Shown one piece after another: positions 38,280-52,000 of a stretch of 64,000 nucleotides of DNA (position 1 is its first letter; each line of letters opens with the position of its first letter). Origin of the DNA: Symbiodinium kawagutii (Eukaryota; Sar; Dinophyceae; Suessiales; Symbiodiniaceae); assembly GCA_009767595.1 (NCBI GenBank), contig VSDK01011273.1, forward strand, positions 85,084-149,083, in the 5' to 3' direction. The notes under the pieces were generated by a model, which searched no databases, was not told the origin of the DNA, and worked only from the letters and a program-made list of their open reading frames with translations. The position numbers and the translations under genes were made by a program.

Positions 38280-39775
38280 CCAGCTCCTTTGTGATGCTCC
38301 TTCCTGAGAGGTTTGGTGACGTTGGGAGCGCCGTCTCTTAGGTATGTTCAGCTATTAGGTGTGGCGCGTGTATCCTTAAGATCAGGCCAGGCAAAAATGG
38401 AAAAGAAAATCATATGAAGGCATGTTTGCGAAAGGGACTTTGATAAGAAGTTTACATATTTTATTACACAATCAATAGTTTTTTGTGTCAAGTATAGACC
38501 CACGTGAAGATTCACAATGATTCTTTGGCGGAAGGATCGCGGCTCCTGAAGGACACCACAAGAGTGTCAGTGCGCAAAGCTCCATGCCGACAGTGCCTTG
38601 GAGATTTGGAGGCCCGACCTGATGACCTCCAGATGTTTTAAGCGTAGCCTTGGCCCATGGGCTCGGGGCCCAGCATTGCCGCTCCAACCGAGAGGTCACG
38701 AGCCATGAACGATCGGACGACTTGGATCGACTTGGTTGGATCAACTGTTGTTGCGCTAGACTTGGTTTCAGTGACGCATGGTGTTTGCTGCGATCTCTAG
38801 CGGATGATCACGCTCAGGTTTGGGCGTTCATGTCTTTAGGGGCTTCAGGAATGAGAGTAATGAGAGTTTGAAAGTCTAGATTTTCAAGGTTGAGAGCTTG
38901 AGAGTTTAATCCTACCCTTGACTCAATTCTCAGTTTCATCATCCTATCTCAGTCTCAACATACTGTATTTCAAAATCACCGAAAAAAATAGGCAAATTTC
39001 ACGCAGGCCGTACCAGTATCAAAGTCCAACAGTCAGCTAATTTTCGAACGCGCTAGTCAAATTTCACAACATTGTTTGTTTCAAAGTGTGTTTGAAGTGA
39101 TTGCAAAGTTTCGAACTACACCGTTGACCTCTTGGATAAGTCTGGAGCCGGTGCGCTGTAAGGATGCCTAGTCAGGCAGTGCGGCTTACCACAAGCCCCA
39201 CGCCACAATTCATTTTATGGACAGTCGTTCGCTTTTGGGGCTGCGACATGTCATGACCTGTTGTGTCATACCGCGTGCAACGCTTTTAACATCAGAAAAA
39301 AGATGCGTCTGCTGGGCACATTTGTCTATCCCAAAGCGCGCTGGCACCATGTCACACCAAAGAATGAGTGGCACAGCACATCTGCTTGAATCTTTGTTCG
39401 GGTCCGTTCACTTGCTGCGGTTTGATCCAGTTGCACCGCCGTGACTTCTTGCAACAGCTTTGTCATGCAGATCTTTCCCACTGAGGTACAGCTGTTGGCG
39501 CCTTGCTTAGCAAGGCGCCTACCGAGCCCACATTTGTTCAATCCAGAAGTGTTCTGATGTTTTTGGACTATTCATGCTTCATCATATTTCATACTTTTGG
39601 AAACCTTACACTGTTGCAACGTTCCACCAGTTCCATGATAGCAATGACTTCCAAAGCTGAAAGACTGAAAGAGATATGGCCTGAAAAAGAACTCACCACA
39701 ACCGTCACAGCCTTCCAGCGGTGATTCAATTTGTTTGGCCCTTTGAAAATTCAATAACTCACTGCTCAGTAGTCC
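38280..39775. other. Downstream flank of copy 1
   Basis: No exon. It is matched by the flank of copy 2 (54641-56170), so it is part of the duplicated unit. Contains the hairpin at 39497. Confidence 0.5.
39497..39519. repeat. Perfect 10-bp hairpin in the downstream flank
   Basis: GGCGCCTTGC, loop TTA, GCAAGGCGCC. The equivalent at 55884-55906 in unit B has one mismatch in the stem (ggcgccctgc). Confidence 0.8.
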
Positions 39776-40252
39776 AGACGGGCAACTTTTATTTGGTTCT
39801 GTGGCTCACTCATCAAAGCAAAGCACTGACTGCACATTCAAGCTCAGTTTCAGACCATCCAAAACAAGTAGATTCTGCTCAATGTTAATCCTTTAGGCTG
39901 AAATTGTACTTAAAAATAGGAATCTTGAGAAGTTTCAACGAACGGTGTGGGATTCATCAGAGAATCCCTCAAAATCCTCAATCTCTCAGTGAAATACTAA
40001 GTCTACAAATAATTACAATGGAAGAGAGGTCACAGAAGTAGGACGATTCCCCAGAGGAAAGAATTGCTGATCACCTGTTTCAAACTTTATTTTGCGGGAT
40101 TGGCAAAGATCTTGGCTTCAGGCTTAAAGTGAACCATTTGGGGGACGTATGTTTGCGCGTGAGTTTGTTATTTACAGTGTGTTTTTCAAACTAAGAATGA
40201 ATTTTGTTTGAGGCTATAATCATTGCAAAACGCTTGTAAGTTTTCGTGCCAG

Positions 40253-41990
40253 GGAAGGCTGACATCAACTTCGCAGATCCTTGTGGTAGAACGCCATTGC
40301 ACGTGGAACCCCCGGCATGGGCTTGTTTGTCATTTGTGCTGCACGTTGGAGCGCTATGTTACAATGTTTGATTGAGGGCTGGCATTTGGAAGCGGCAGGT
40401 TGGGTGCCCACCAAGAACACGTGCCTCATTTACTTCCACCTGCACGTTAGAGTCAATCATCAACTCAATGTATAGAAAATGATGAGAATGGCTGCTTTGA
40501 ACCAAATTTTCTTGTCATTTCAATCCAATGTGCCAGGTCTTCCACCTAAATCGCATACATTATGATCATTCATACATGTAGATAGTTACTCGTCACTGTA
40601 TATTTATGGTATGTACACTCCTGGGTTCGAGACTCGCTTTTTGAGGCCGGATGGCAATGGGAAATCTCTAAGACCAAACAATTTCTGTCATTTTGAGTCT
40701 CAGATATTTCTGCATAATGTGTTCTTTGCATCTATCCATGTACATACACACACGTGTACACATAGGTATATTATATATATATATCCCTACATAATTTTAT
40801 ACTATACAATGTTAATTCATGAATGAGACACACTCTGCTGATTTTTTTCAGATTTGACTGTGTTCAGTTTCCCAAAGTCACCATGGTGGCGGCAACACGA
40901 CAGGCGGTGTGCGGCAAGGACGGCCGTATCTTGTGGGGGCTCTTTGACGAGATGGCAGATGTGAACGAAAAGGATCTTGGTGGATTCACTGCATTGATGC
41001 ACCTTGGCAGCGCCAAGGCTGTCGGTTACACATTTGCCATGACGAAGATACGATTGACCACGCCACCAAAGACAAGGCATCAGCCATGATTCATCGTCGC
41101 TCACCATCACCATCATCGTTTGCCATCCATTGCTCAACAATTGCTGTTGTTGACAGGAGCTTGGTATGGAGATTCTCTTCTTTCTTTCACTGGAGGTTCT
41201 CGTAAAAAACTGCTCATGACGGATGTGCCTGCCAAGCAAACAAGCAATATATAGATCCAATTCACAAGGTGTTCGGAAACCACTCCATTGTTGGTTCAAA
41301 AAGGTTCTTGTAGGAACGTAATGGTCATCTCTGTATCATCACGTTCATGGGTACGCTGTGATTCTGCGATTGGTGCATGCTTGTGCACATTCCTCCGCTC
41401 AAGTTTCGTCAAACTACTCTGTGGTTCATGAGGGTGGTTCGCCGGTATGGTTGAGTCTTGTTTGTACGCTCTTGAACTGCCTGTAGCCTGGTAACAGTTG
41501 CTGAAACAGAAGAGGGCCCTCACATGAAGCCTGGCCTAGCTCTTGCCTCTTCATGTTCAGAGCCGCTCTGTACCGCTTTTGAGTAAGTACTGACTGAGTA
41601 CTGGAATTCTTGGTCCTGGTGCTTTCCATTTGCAGCACACATACTTGCTGACCTTCATGACAGAATGAAACTATACAGTCCTTTTCTAGCCCACTCTTTC
41701 TCAGAGCGCTTTCTTTGGGGATCCCGTTTGCCTTTCCTCCAATACCTTTGGTCCCCCATTTCAAGCTACACGAATGGTTGTGCTAGCTGGTTTTCATCAA
41801 CCATATCAAAAAGAATGGGGAATCCAATGGTGGATAAAACCACCATTGAAACTGCTAAAAACTGTTAAGCCACCATTGAAACCCTCAAAACTCCCATGTT
41901 CGGCTCAGGTGGGCGCAAGGGAAACTCTGAACACGTCCAGCAGTTTCTGGAAGCACGGGCAAGCTGGTGGCGAATCGAAGCTATGCTGTG
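40253..41990 (+). pseudogene. Ankyrin gene remnant in unit B
   Basis: Copies of ankyrin exons 4 and 5 are at 40253-40305 (ADINFADPCGRTPLHV) and 40904-41006 (DEMADVNEKDLGGFTALMH), still open and with the same donors. The copy of exon 6 near 41911-41980 is five bases shorter at its start than in unit A, which breaks the frame before the NSEHVQQ segment. Exons 1-3 are absent because the duplication starts after them. Probably non-functional, unless new exons have been recruited. Confidence 0.6.
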
Positions 41991-44900
41991 CGCGAAGGTA
42001 GGGGGCTGGCGCTGGGTTGTTGAGTGGAAAGGGAGCATTTAGAGAGAGCTAGGTGCCATAGGAGTCAGGTAGCAGGTACCAGACCCCCACAAACCAACAG
42101 AGTCGTTGAATGTGGTGAACTGCTGTAACCATGATGGCGATGCAGCTAAGCCCAATGATTCTGTTATGCTGTTATGCTCGTTGGCTAAGAACATAAAAGG
42201 AGCATCCTGAACATTTCAAGCCGATTGCGCTGATCGGCTTGACGGACAAGACATGCTGTAAATGGATGTAAATGGCACTTGGACGCTTGAATTTTATAAA
42301 AGACAGTTTTGTCCAAAACCACGAAGGCATGAGGGGTGTAGGATGGTGTAGGCATATAGCAGTAGTAAGTCCTTCTAGTCCAAGGGTCTTTTGGACCAGC
42401 ACACTGCCATGCCATGTGAAACTAACTAAGGAGGTCAAACTGCAGTAGTCTTGCCCACACCAACAATTGTGAAGAGGCGGCCTTTCAGACTCCCAGTAGC
42501 GCAGAGGGAATCGGAGTTTTGGCTGATTGCTGTTTCGATCTTGTTGCGCCATAGACATGCGCCCGCAGAAGTGACGAAGTTTGTGAAGGAAAGCGTTCGA
42601 AGAGAAGACATCGCAAAACATCACAAAACCATCCGCTGCTGTCATGGGGAGCAGACTCAGATATCCAGCCCCACCAGGTAGTGAAGATCTTGCAGCAAAG
42701 AGCTGCATTGGAAGACCAGGTGATTAGATCTGTGTCGCGGGAGATGGTTGGGGTGCATAGATATAGCATCATCATGTGTTCGGGTTCTTTGGAATAGCAA
42801 TTGGATGATCAGTCTTGTTCCGATTGATTGAACGGAATACAGAAGCTGATATGATGCTTTGGACCGATGTTGCGGTCACTACGAGAAAAGCAGTAGAAAG
42901 CTTCAGGGAAGTTTTTACTGCAGGACCAGTATGTTTTTATTCCGAAACTACCGGGAAAGTGTCATAGTCATAGTACGCCTTCCTGCTAAGAGCCTTTCAG
43001 CAGCACAGAGGATCTTTTTTGTGAAGTTGTTCATGAACGAAGTGGGTGATTTGTTGCATTTCTTTGTTGACCAAAGTCTTGCTTATAAAATCCAAAAAGG
43101 CTGAGCCGCACACGTCAGGCCAGACAGTCGCAGCCCGAGCCCACTGAGCAAGGGACCCCAGTTTGGGACCATGGGGCCTTGTACCAATGATCAGCACTGT
43201 GCCTGGGTAGTTTGAGAAGCTAAGCTTCATATTATGTCCCAAGATACGAATTGGGCGAGAAGCTTTACCTAGTTGGTTGAAGATTTGCCGGAATGTTAAG
43301 CTTTTAGTTAGTGACCTTTTGATTAGTTGATATAAATTCTACAATTTTACATGCCCTTTTCTGAGTTTGTCCAGTCTGTGTGACAGAATCTTTTGCAGAA
43401 GTACTCCAGAAGTGGCTGACTTGTGTATTCTTTTGATCCTAAACTAGTCGGATATGTGATGTGACCAGCCTGAATTCAGCTGTGCCCTGTTTACAGAGAA
43501 AAGGGTTTGCACACATATCGCTCTGTCTTTCAACATGGTTAACATTAATTACTATGCACATATAGTATGCATGCACATTCATATGCAATGTGCCCGTTCT
43601 TCGTTTATCGATCAATCTGGCCTCACATCCAATGGCTCCGAAGATTCCATCAACCCCCGCGGCTGCAGGAGCAGGTCGGAGATGCATATCCCTTTTCTGG
43701 GGCAGGCCCGGTGGCCTGACATAGACTGCACTGCAAATGTGGCACTTGAATTTGTGTAATCTGATGCCATTGCAATCCATGTGCCACATCGGTTTGTCCG
43801 TCAACTTCGAAATCAGCAGGCGCAAACCTTTCAGAGAGTGTCACTTTAGGCCATTCTTGAGAGAGGCCTACTTTGTGCAACCATTTGTGGAAGATCTTGA
43901 GGTCAGTGCCCGCTTCGCACCAGATTTGAGTTCCAAGTCCTATGGAGCCCGAGGAGCTGTGTAGAAAACAAATATGTTGAGACCCAACATCAGTGTGTTT
44001 GATCAGTGAAACAAGTTGTGAAAATGCCAGATAAATATTGCTGACGAAAGAAACTTATGCAACTTGAGTGTAGAAACTATTTGGTTGTCTTTGAAAAATA
44101 GAGAGAGGGAGCTGCGTATGACTTATGCTACGTGTTGATCTTAGATGGAGGGGAAGGTGGCCTCAAGGCAAAACAACTTTGCGAGTTCAACAGGATGTGA
44201 GAAGCCCATTGTTTCTGCAAACGGTTGTTCCAATGAGGTGTTTCTTAATTAGGGAGCATTTAGATGCATAAAGAATAAGGGGCAAGGGATTATAACTGCC
44301 AAATGCTCTCCAATTGGGGAAGGGTCGGGCAGGGATTGTCCGTCATCCCATGTTGCTCTCACTTTCTGGAGTGCCCAGCTTGAAGGATGAGAAACTGCTG
44401 ACGACAGCATGCTGCTCGAAGCCGCCCCTCCTGGCCATTGACCCTGAGGCTCGACTCAGCGACCACTCATGGCATACCTTTGTGATGAGTCCTTTCAAAG
44501 GTGTTCCCACAACTTTGTTTCACAACCATCGCACATTTGTTTACAATGATCACCTGTGATGTAGTTAGAACATGTGAATTGCATTTTGTTGGTGTTGTTG
44601 CATAGCAAGTTACCAATCAGAAGCAGCATGACATGACTTGGACTGTCTTCCTTTGGTACTTCTTTTGTTGAGCCGGGGATTTCTGCTCGTCAGCTTCGCA
44701 TGGAACCAAATCCCAGGTTGATCCTTGTTGGCGATAAGTGTCCCCTTGAGCACTCCATGTCTTCACACCTCACTCACCTGACGCTTCAGAATAGGCGTTG
44801 TTTGTCCCGTGCCCGGGGCACTTTCACCGGTACTGCTGGTTTGATGAATTGTCTGAATTGTGTGATATGCTTTGGTTTGGTGTTTGTCACTGTTTGTCTA

Positions 44901-45983
44901 TGAAATCTGAACTTTCATTCTTCCACATTCAAAATATTGCAATGCCTCCTGCCAATGCAGCATGCAAGTGTGTGTTGCTTCAAATGCATAGGGCAGGGTT
45001 CATAGATCCTACTTGGCCGGCTCTTTCGACTTTGGCTCAGTGATTGTCCGTTTTCCCTGGCGTGTTTGCTCTTTTTTGCATACCCTTTCCATGTGAATCC
45101 GTTGTTGGATATGATTGGTTTGTCAATGAGTCACGCAGGTTTTGTTTGGTTGCTAATTTATGATGCGCCCTTTGCTGCTGATGTTGTCGCATGTTGTCTT
45201 GCCTGGGGTGCGGCAGCTGATGACACCGGCATCCAGTGAAAATATGTATGCTAATATATGCTTCTAGCTGACTTTCAGGGGCTATCAATTTCTCGAGGGA
45301 TGATTTTGGTGAGTATAAACATTTCCCGTAGCAGTTTCCAGGAGGTTTGTTCGTAAGGACCTTTCTTCACTCTTCACACAACTGTGCCTCCGGCTCTTAT
45401 TTCCTGCCGTAGGTGCTACTTGCAGTGGGCAATGATACTATTTGATGATATTTGATGTAAGTTTATTACATATGTGCTTGACAAATCAGGAACTTCATGA
45501 GGAAACGGCTGAGGGAAATAGAGTAGTTTGCATTTCAAGTGTTCCAAAATTTGCAACTTGATGTGGGCAGACCCTGAATGTTGGCTCATCCTGAGTGTCA
45601 AAGATGCAATGTGACAGATGTATCCAGAAGAGGGAGGAAGAAAATCACAATTTTCCACAATTCTTCGGAGACTTGCTCCAGGTTGAGTGAGCGCATGAAC
45701 TTGATCGAAACTCAAACAGACACCACTTGTGATAGGAGGATGTGATAGGAGGAATTGAAACCTGATACCATCCGTGATGGCAGATCACACGGTGACATGA
45801 AGTGCATGGTGCAACAGGATCCTGACCATTGCCAGCATCTCAGAATTTGCTGCGGTCACAGCCAGTGTTTTCTTTCGTGGCTTCACTGCATGTCGAACCG
45901 CAGACTGGCCACACAGCTTGGTTTCCCACCAAGACATCCAGTTTTGCAGGTTTTTGGGCCCAGACATACTCTCGCGCCGAGCC

Positions 45984-46028
45984 ATGAAGCGCTTCCTTCC
46001 CCCTGCTGTTGGTGCATTCCTTCGAGCC
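45984..46028 (+). promoter_or_regulatory. Alternative in-frame upstream start of copy 2
   Basis: The start duplication here is 45 nt, so the upstream ATG is in frame and would add MKRFLPPAVGAFLRA before the signal peptide. I prefer 46029 because copy 3 has only that start and the hydrophobic core follows it directly. Confidence 0.5.
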
Positions 46029-49000
46029 ATGAAGTGCTTCCTTCTTCTCCTGCCGTTGGTGCACGGCTTCTGGTGCGAGACCAGCAACCGCACCGGGTGC
46101 CGTGGACAGTCCAGGCATTTTGTTCGAGAGACATCAGCCAAAAATCCTTTGCTGGCATTCCGGGACATCGAAGTGTCTTATGAAGATGAGCCAATAGTGG
46201 TCGATTGGGACAAAGACGGAGATTTGGACGTGATTGTGAGAACCAGCCGAGCACTTTTGCTGTTTGAGTTCAAGTCAGGCAGCGGCCACTTTGTGCAAGT
46301 TCAGCCCAGTCCTTTCGAAGGGATTTCCCCCCGCAAAGGTAGCACTTCCCATAGTGTCACTTGGTGGTGCCGTCCTGCAGTGGTGGACTGGAACGGGGAT
46401 GGACGACTGGACTTGATCATCGGAGCTAAGGATCGGCCTGTCACATGGTTTTTGTATGTTTCTACGTGTTCCATATGTTTCTTTTCACATTTTTCAATTT
46501 AATTTTGATTTTCGCTACAATTCAGCCTTGGCTTGCAGGATGGACTCAAGTACTACGAGAGGGACATTGATGGAGTCCTTCACCAGAAAGCAGACAACCC
46601 CTTTGAAGTTGTGCCGACATTGCGGAATCTTTGTACTGATCTTGCAGTGGCAGATTGGGATGGCAACGGGAAATTGGATTTGCTTGTCTCCCATTGCTGT
46701 GATTCATCGCATCCACTGCAACACTACGAAAATTCTGATGGCCAACTTGTGCTGGTGAATGAGTCCACGGGCCCTTTTCAATCCGTCAAGTCGAAGACAC
46801 GCGCAATGAGACCTTTGATGGCAGATTGGGATGGTGATGGGCGCATGGACTTGATTCTCATGGCAAAAGTGTTTGACAGACAAATGGCATCAAATTGGAA
46901 AGATCCAAAATTTTGCCCAATAGAAGTCCACTTACAAGGTGCTGATGGAAGGGCAAGTGCCATTGACTCTTCAGACACGGTACTGCAGAATTGGTGGTGC
47001 GGCAAGTTCGATGGTTCTGGCATCTCTTTGGTGGATGTGGATCAAGATGGAGATTTAGATGCCATTTTGGGTGCCAAGGAGGGGCCATTGCATGTTTACG
47101 AGCGCACATCAAGCGGCCTGCAGTTGCCAGTAGTGGAATCCATCTCCTCCGGCCCAATTCCTCTTGACCGGATCCAGCTTGATTTTTCACCCAACATTTT
47201 CCAGCCGGCCTTTCGCGCAAAGAATGATCTTCACCCGGTGCTGGCTGACTGGGACTTGGATGGAGACCTGGACTTGGCCATTATTGACCCAACACCAAAA
47301 AGCAGACCTTGGTCTAGCATTGTGTTTGAAGACAGAAATGCTTATTTTGAACACCAAGCAGATGGCACGGTCCTCAAGCTCAGTGGCCCGCCAAATATTT
47401 CTTGCCCGCTCGACTGGAGCAAACTTTTCAGCTATGTTGACTTCGACGGAGATGGGAAGAAGGATATTGTGGGCTTTGACAATGAAACTCATGTCATCAT
47501 TTGCATACAGACGTCTTCCGGCTTCATGCTTTCTGAGCAAAATCCTTTCAAGTGGTCAGCCAGCATGGCCTTATCCTGTTTCGATTGCCCATGGGACAAT
47601 CAGTTCTCTTTCTTCCACTTTGACTTCACTGGTTTTCCATCTTTTATTGACTGGGATTCCGATGGCGACTTGGACATGCTCAGGATCAATCAAGACAAGC
47701 AGGCGCAGCGCGAGTCTTCCAGTGCCAAAGCTGTGTTTTCAAAAGTTGTGTAATGGTATCCTTGAAACTTCAAACCCTTTCCAAATACTCTATTGATGCC
47801 ATTTGATGCTTCCAAGCTTGCAGATTTACGAGAACCCCATGGAAAACTGGCAAAACATCTTTGGTTCCTTGAGGGACAGTCATTGTAGACAGAAGCAGTC
47901 TCAGGAATGTGGCAAAAAGTTGTTCGTTTTGGATCCTATTAATCGCATCGATAGCCGATAGCGGGCTCCGCACTGTTGGATTGATCGCTGCTTCATGTTC
48001 CTTCTAGATGCTGTTGTACACCGAAACTTTCTGTGTCTTCGTTTGACGATTTGTGCATTTACCTTTGTGAAGAAATTATTCCGGAAACCCTCATGTGCAA
48101 GACCGCAAATATTCGCAACTTGTGCTGTTGCCATGCAGGTCTATTTGTACGAGCAGCTTTCCAACGGTTCGTTCTTTGCGCAGCCCCTTCCAGTACCTTC
48201 TGCTCGCGACTACACAGCTGCAGATTTTGATGGAGATGGAGATATTGACTTCATGATGGCTAAGCCAGGTGGAGAGAGCTGCCTGTATTTCGAGCGCAGA
48301 AGTGATGGAAGTCTACACCAATTGCATGGCACAGACAATCCGTTCAACGGTGTTTGTGAGGTGCTTAGCGGGGCGACCATGGCATCCTCAACCTCCCCAG
48401 ATACGCTCTCCACATTGGGTGATTGGAATGGAGATGGTGAGATGGACGTTATCTTGGTTGGTAGAACCAAATTGAGCTTGTGGGTCAGCCGCCCGTTGAG
48501 GACCTTTGTGGAAGTCGTTGGATCCGAGCAACCTTTCACAAAAATTGCCTTGTCAGAGAAGACGTCTGTGAGCTTGGTGGATGTGAACGGTGATGGAAGA
48601 TTGGACGTCGTGGTTCCACCGCAGGTGTTTGGGGGTTTCACGCGTGGATATGAAACCTACCTTTACTTTCAGCAGTGGGCAAGTGGAGAAATCACAAGAC
48701 AGACAGGCCCATCCAACCCATTTGGAAGAGTGGAAAAGATGGTCTTTGACACCCTTGAGCACCAGAGAAAGAGTTTGTTTGCGGATGTTGATGGTGATGG
48801 TGACTTGGACTTAGTTGATGCAAACTTGCATTACACTCGAAATGATGGCGATGGAAGCTTCACGGAAATGGGTCCTGAAGACCCAAGCAATCCTTTCCAT
48901 GGGATTGATGATTCTGAATACACTTACTGGACATTGGTAGATTGGGACGGCGACCAAGCCCTCGATCTTGTTCAGGCCTACAAGCCTAAAGAAACAACTT

Positions 49001-52000
49001 GGCATACATCGTGGGTGAACCAAGTAATCATGGAGATGAGGAGGAATGGGACCAGCAGAAAGGAAATGCTAGCATGGCTTAGAGGCGAAGCTTCCCCGCG
49101 AATGCGCTTCTATCGTCAAGTCCGCAATGCCAGCTCCGGCAACATCACTTTCTTGGAACACACAGGCTCTGCAAATCCTTTCCATGACATGAGTGGAAAG
49201 ACAGTATTGCTAGGAAGCGTCTCTCCAGGTGTGGTTGACGTAGACGGTGACGGTGATTTGGATTTGGTGCTAGGTACACACCATGGTCGCTTGCTTTCCT
49301 ACTTTAGTAGCCTTTTTCTTTCCAAGTGTGTTTCTTTGTTTCTGCATTTACACCTTCGACGTCTTGCTTCAGCAGTGTCCTCCATTTTCGAAGCAAGTGA
49401 AGGACTGTGGTACTACGAGCAGCAAGATGGCAAATTTCGGGAGGCTGCTACAAATCCATTTGCCGAGCTTTCCATTTACACAGCTGATGGCACGACACCT
49501 GTGCAACCGCGCTTTGTAGATTGGGACGGCGATGGTGCAGTAGATCTCGTCGTGACAGGAACAGACAAAGTGCAATACTTCCGAAGGGGTGTTTGCATGC
49601 CTTCTTCTCCATATTGCCGTTCAGGTTCCTGCAACAAAGAGACGTCCACTTGCAAGTGCTCTGATGGTGCCCAGGGTGAAGATTGCAGTCTTTGTGGCGA
49701 CTTCCATGTCCGCAAGCAGGGGATGTGCCAACCATGCCCCGGGTTTGGTGACTTGTCAAGCTTCACTGGCACCTGTCATCGCAGAGGCGGGGTAAACTAA
49801 TGACCAATTGGGCTGCAGGGCAGAGGACTGACTGGGTAGGAAAGCTTGAGAAATGTTTGCTGGTGGTGAACTGTCGAGCCGCGTTCAAAACCTCCATGAA
49901 TGCGTTTTAATAGGAGGTTGATCTAGGGATGGGTTCGCGAAAGTGAAACGCAGGGTCACGTATAAAAGCTGCACGAAAGCACAAGCGAAACCACAATATA
50001 CAAAGCAAGAGGCGAAAGGTTGGCGAAAGTTAGTGTTAGTGTTGATTCCACGATGAGTCTGGCAGACAAGTTTTGTTTTTGTAGCACGAATTTGGCGAAA
50101 GCCGCGCGAAAACTCCGCGAAAGGGGCCAGTCCATTTAAGAACATGATGTCGAAACTGGCCGGAGAAGGGCCTGGTAAAGTTCGACACACGACGCAAAAG
50201 GTTGGTGAAAGAGAAATGCAAAGACATTGCCTCGCGAAAGCTGACTCTGTGGTCGCGAAAGCGACGCGAAAGGTTCGCGAAAGACACCTGTTTTTGCAAG
50301 CCCATCAACTAGGGCTTTAGAACATGGCCCAATTGTGCTAAAGAAGAATGAACGATGATGAATGCATGGTCGCCCGTTTCTTGACGCGTGGCTACTTGAA
50401 ATATCTTGAAATAGCATCGACTATCAAAAGGGTATCCCAACTAATGTGGCGCACGGACATTGATGGGACTCCCCATCAATATCAATGCAACCACCGAAGA
50501 TTCTTCGTTGGACATCCGCACTTGTTCTTGAACCTGTTTGTTGTAGTAGAACATGCGTGGCGCGCAATAGCATTAATTTAGATGTTTGAACATGCTTGAT
50601 GTTTCCGCAGTTCCCTTGCTGGATGGTTCTGGATGCGTTCCACGGGAGTTCTTTTTGTGGAATGGGACAGACAGCCCTGAAACAGCTTCTTGGTTGACGC
50701 CTAGCCGGACTACGATGTTACGTACAGCACTAGAATGCTAAAAGTGTGTTTGTGAGCCATTTCTGCAGGTGGTTGTCACGATGATGACGATGCCAGAGCA
50801 CGGCAGATAGCTTCAAATCAGACCGGATTCAAGGTGACTTCAGCCACTGGATCTGGGCAATGTAAGTGCTCTCCACCGTTCTTTGGAGATGGTTGCGAAC
50901 AAGGATCCTGTGCTCCAGGCCAACGCTTGGTCCAACGTGCAGATATGACCAACAAGAAGTATCCGGTGTGGGAAGTCTGTGTGCCTTGCCAATCAGATCG
51001 ATTCAAAAATGTTTCTGGCAACAAGGACTGCTCTTTCTGTCCTGCTGGTCACATCCCAGAGCAAGGGGTTCGCTGTGTTCCATGTGGCGCAGGCACCGTC
51101 CCCTCGGCCAAGAATCGCAGTGAATGCCGCCCTTGCGATGTCGGCTCTGTTGCTGCGCCAGGGGCTCCAGCCTGCAGCCCATGCCAAGCAGGCCACATCC
51201 CAGAGCAGGGGGATCGCTGTGTTCCATGTGGTGCAGGCACCATCCCCTCGGCCAAGAATCGTAGTGAATGCCACCCTTGCCCTGTCGGCTCTGTGGCTCT
51301 CCCAGGGGCTCCAGCCTGCAGCCCATGCCCAGCAGGCACTTCACCCAGTGCGGACAACAGCAGCTGTGTCGCCTGCCAAGACGGTGCTGTGGCAAGGCCC
51401 AGTTTTGAACGAGCTGATTTTTAACAGAGGCACACACAGAGTTCAACATCTCATGTAAAGCAACCATTAGAAATGAAAGCAATCATAGTTACACATATCA
51501 TTTTAGACGTGTATAGATGCATATGATGCCTTGGGGTTCAAGATTTGATTGGATATGCCGCTTGAGCCTAGAGTTTTCCCATGATTTGCGAGGCCTCGTT
51601 CCGGTCAGTGCACCATGTGTGGTGAAGGCTCAGTTCCCGAGAGTTCCAAAGGCGAGTGCCGGCCCTGCGAAGATCAAAGCTACGCGGTGGAAGGTGATGA
51701 GACGTGCAAGCCATGCACCTTTCCAGCCATGATCTTGAATGATGACAACTGGTGCACATATCTCTACTTTGTGCTCTTCAGCTTAGCATTCTTGCTCTTC
51801 ATGCTTTTGGTGTTAGCAGTGTTTGGACGACTTCGCCTTCAATGCTTGAAGCGGCGACTCAACAGGCTGGCCGCTACCAAGAACTGGCCAGAACTGCATG
51901 GAACTCAACCAACCTTGCTCGAATATGGCCTTTGGAAGAACAAAGCTTGTGCGACGGTGCAAGATTGCAAAGTTCGGGTAAAGAAGACATCTTTCCAACT

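Larger units (their letters stand above)
22265..39775 (+). repeat. Segmental duplication unit A (~17.5 kb)
   Basis: The landmark ttatttggttctgtg starts each unit (near 22271 in A and 39787 in B). Colinear similarity covers the ankyrin 3' exons, the region upstream of the receptor-like gene, the gene itself and its downstream flank. Unit A keeps the intact ankyrin exons. Confidence 0.8.
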
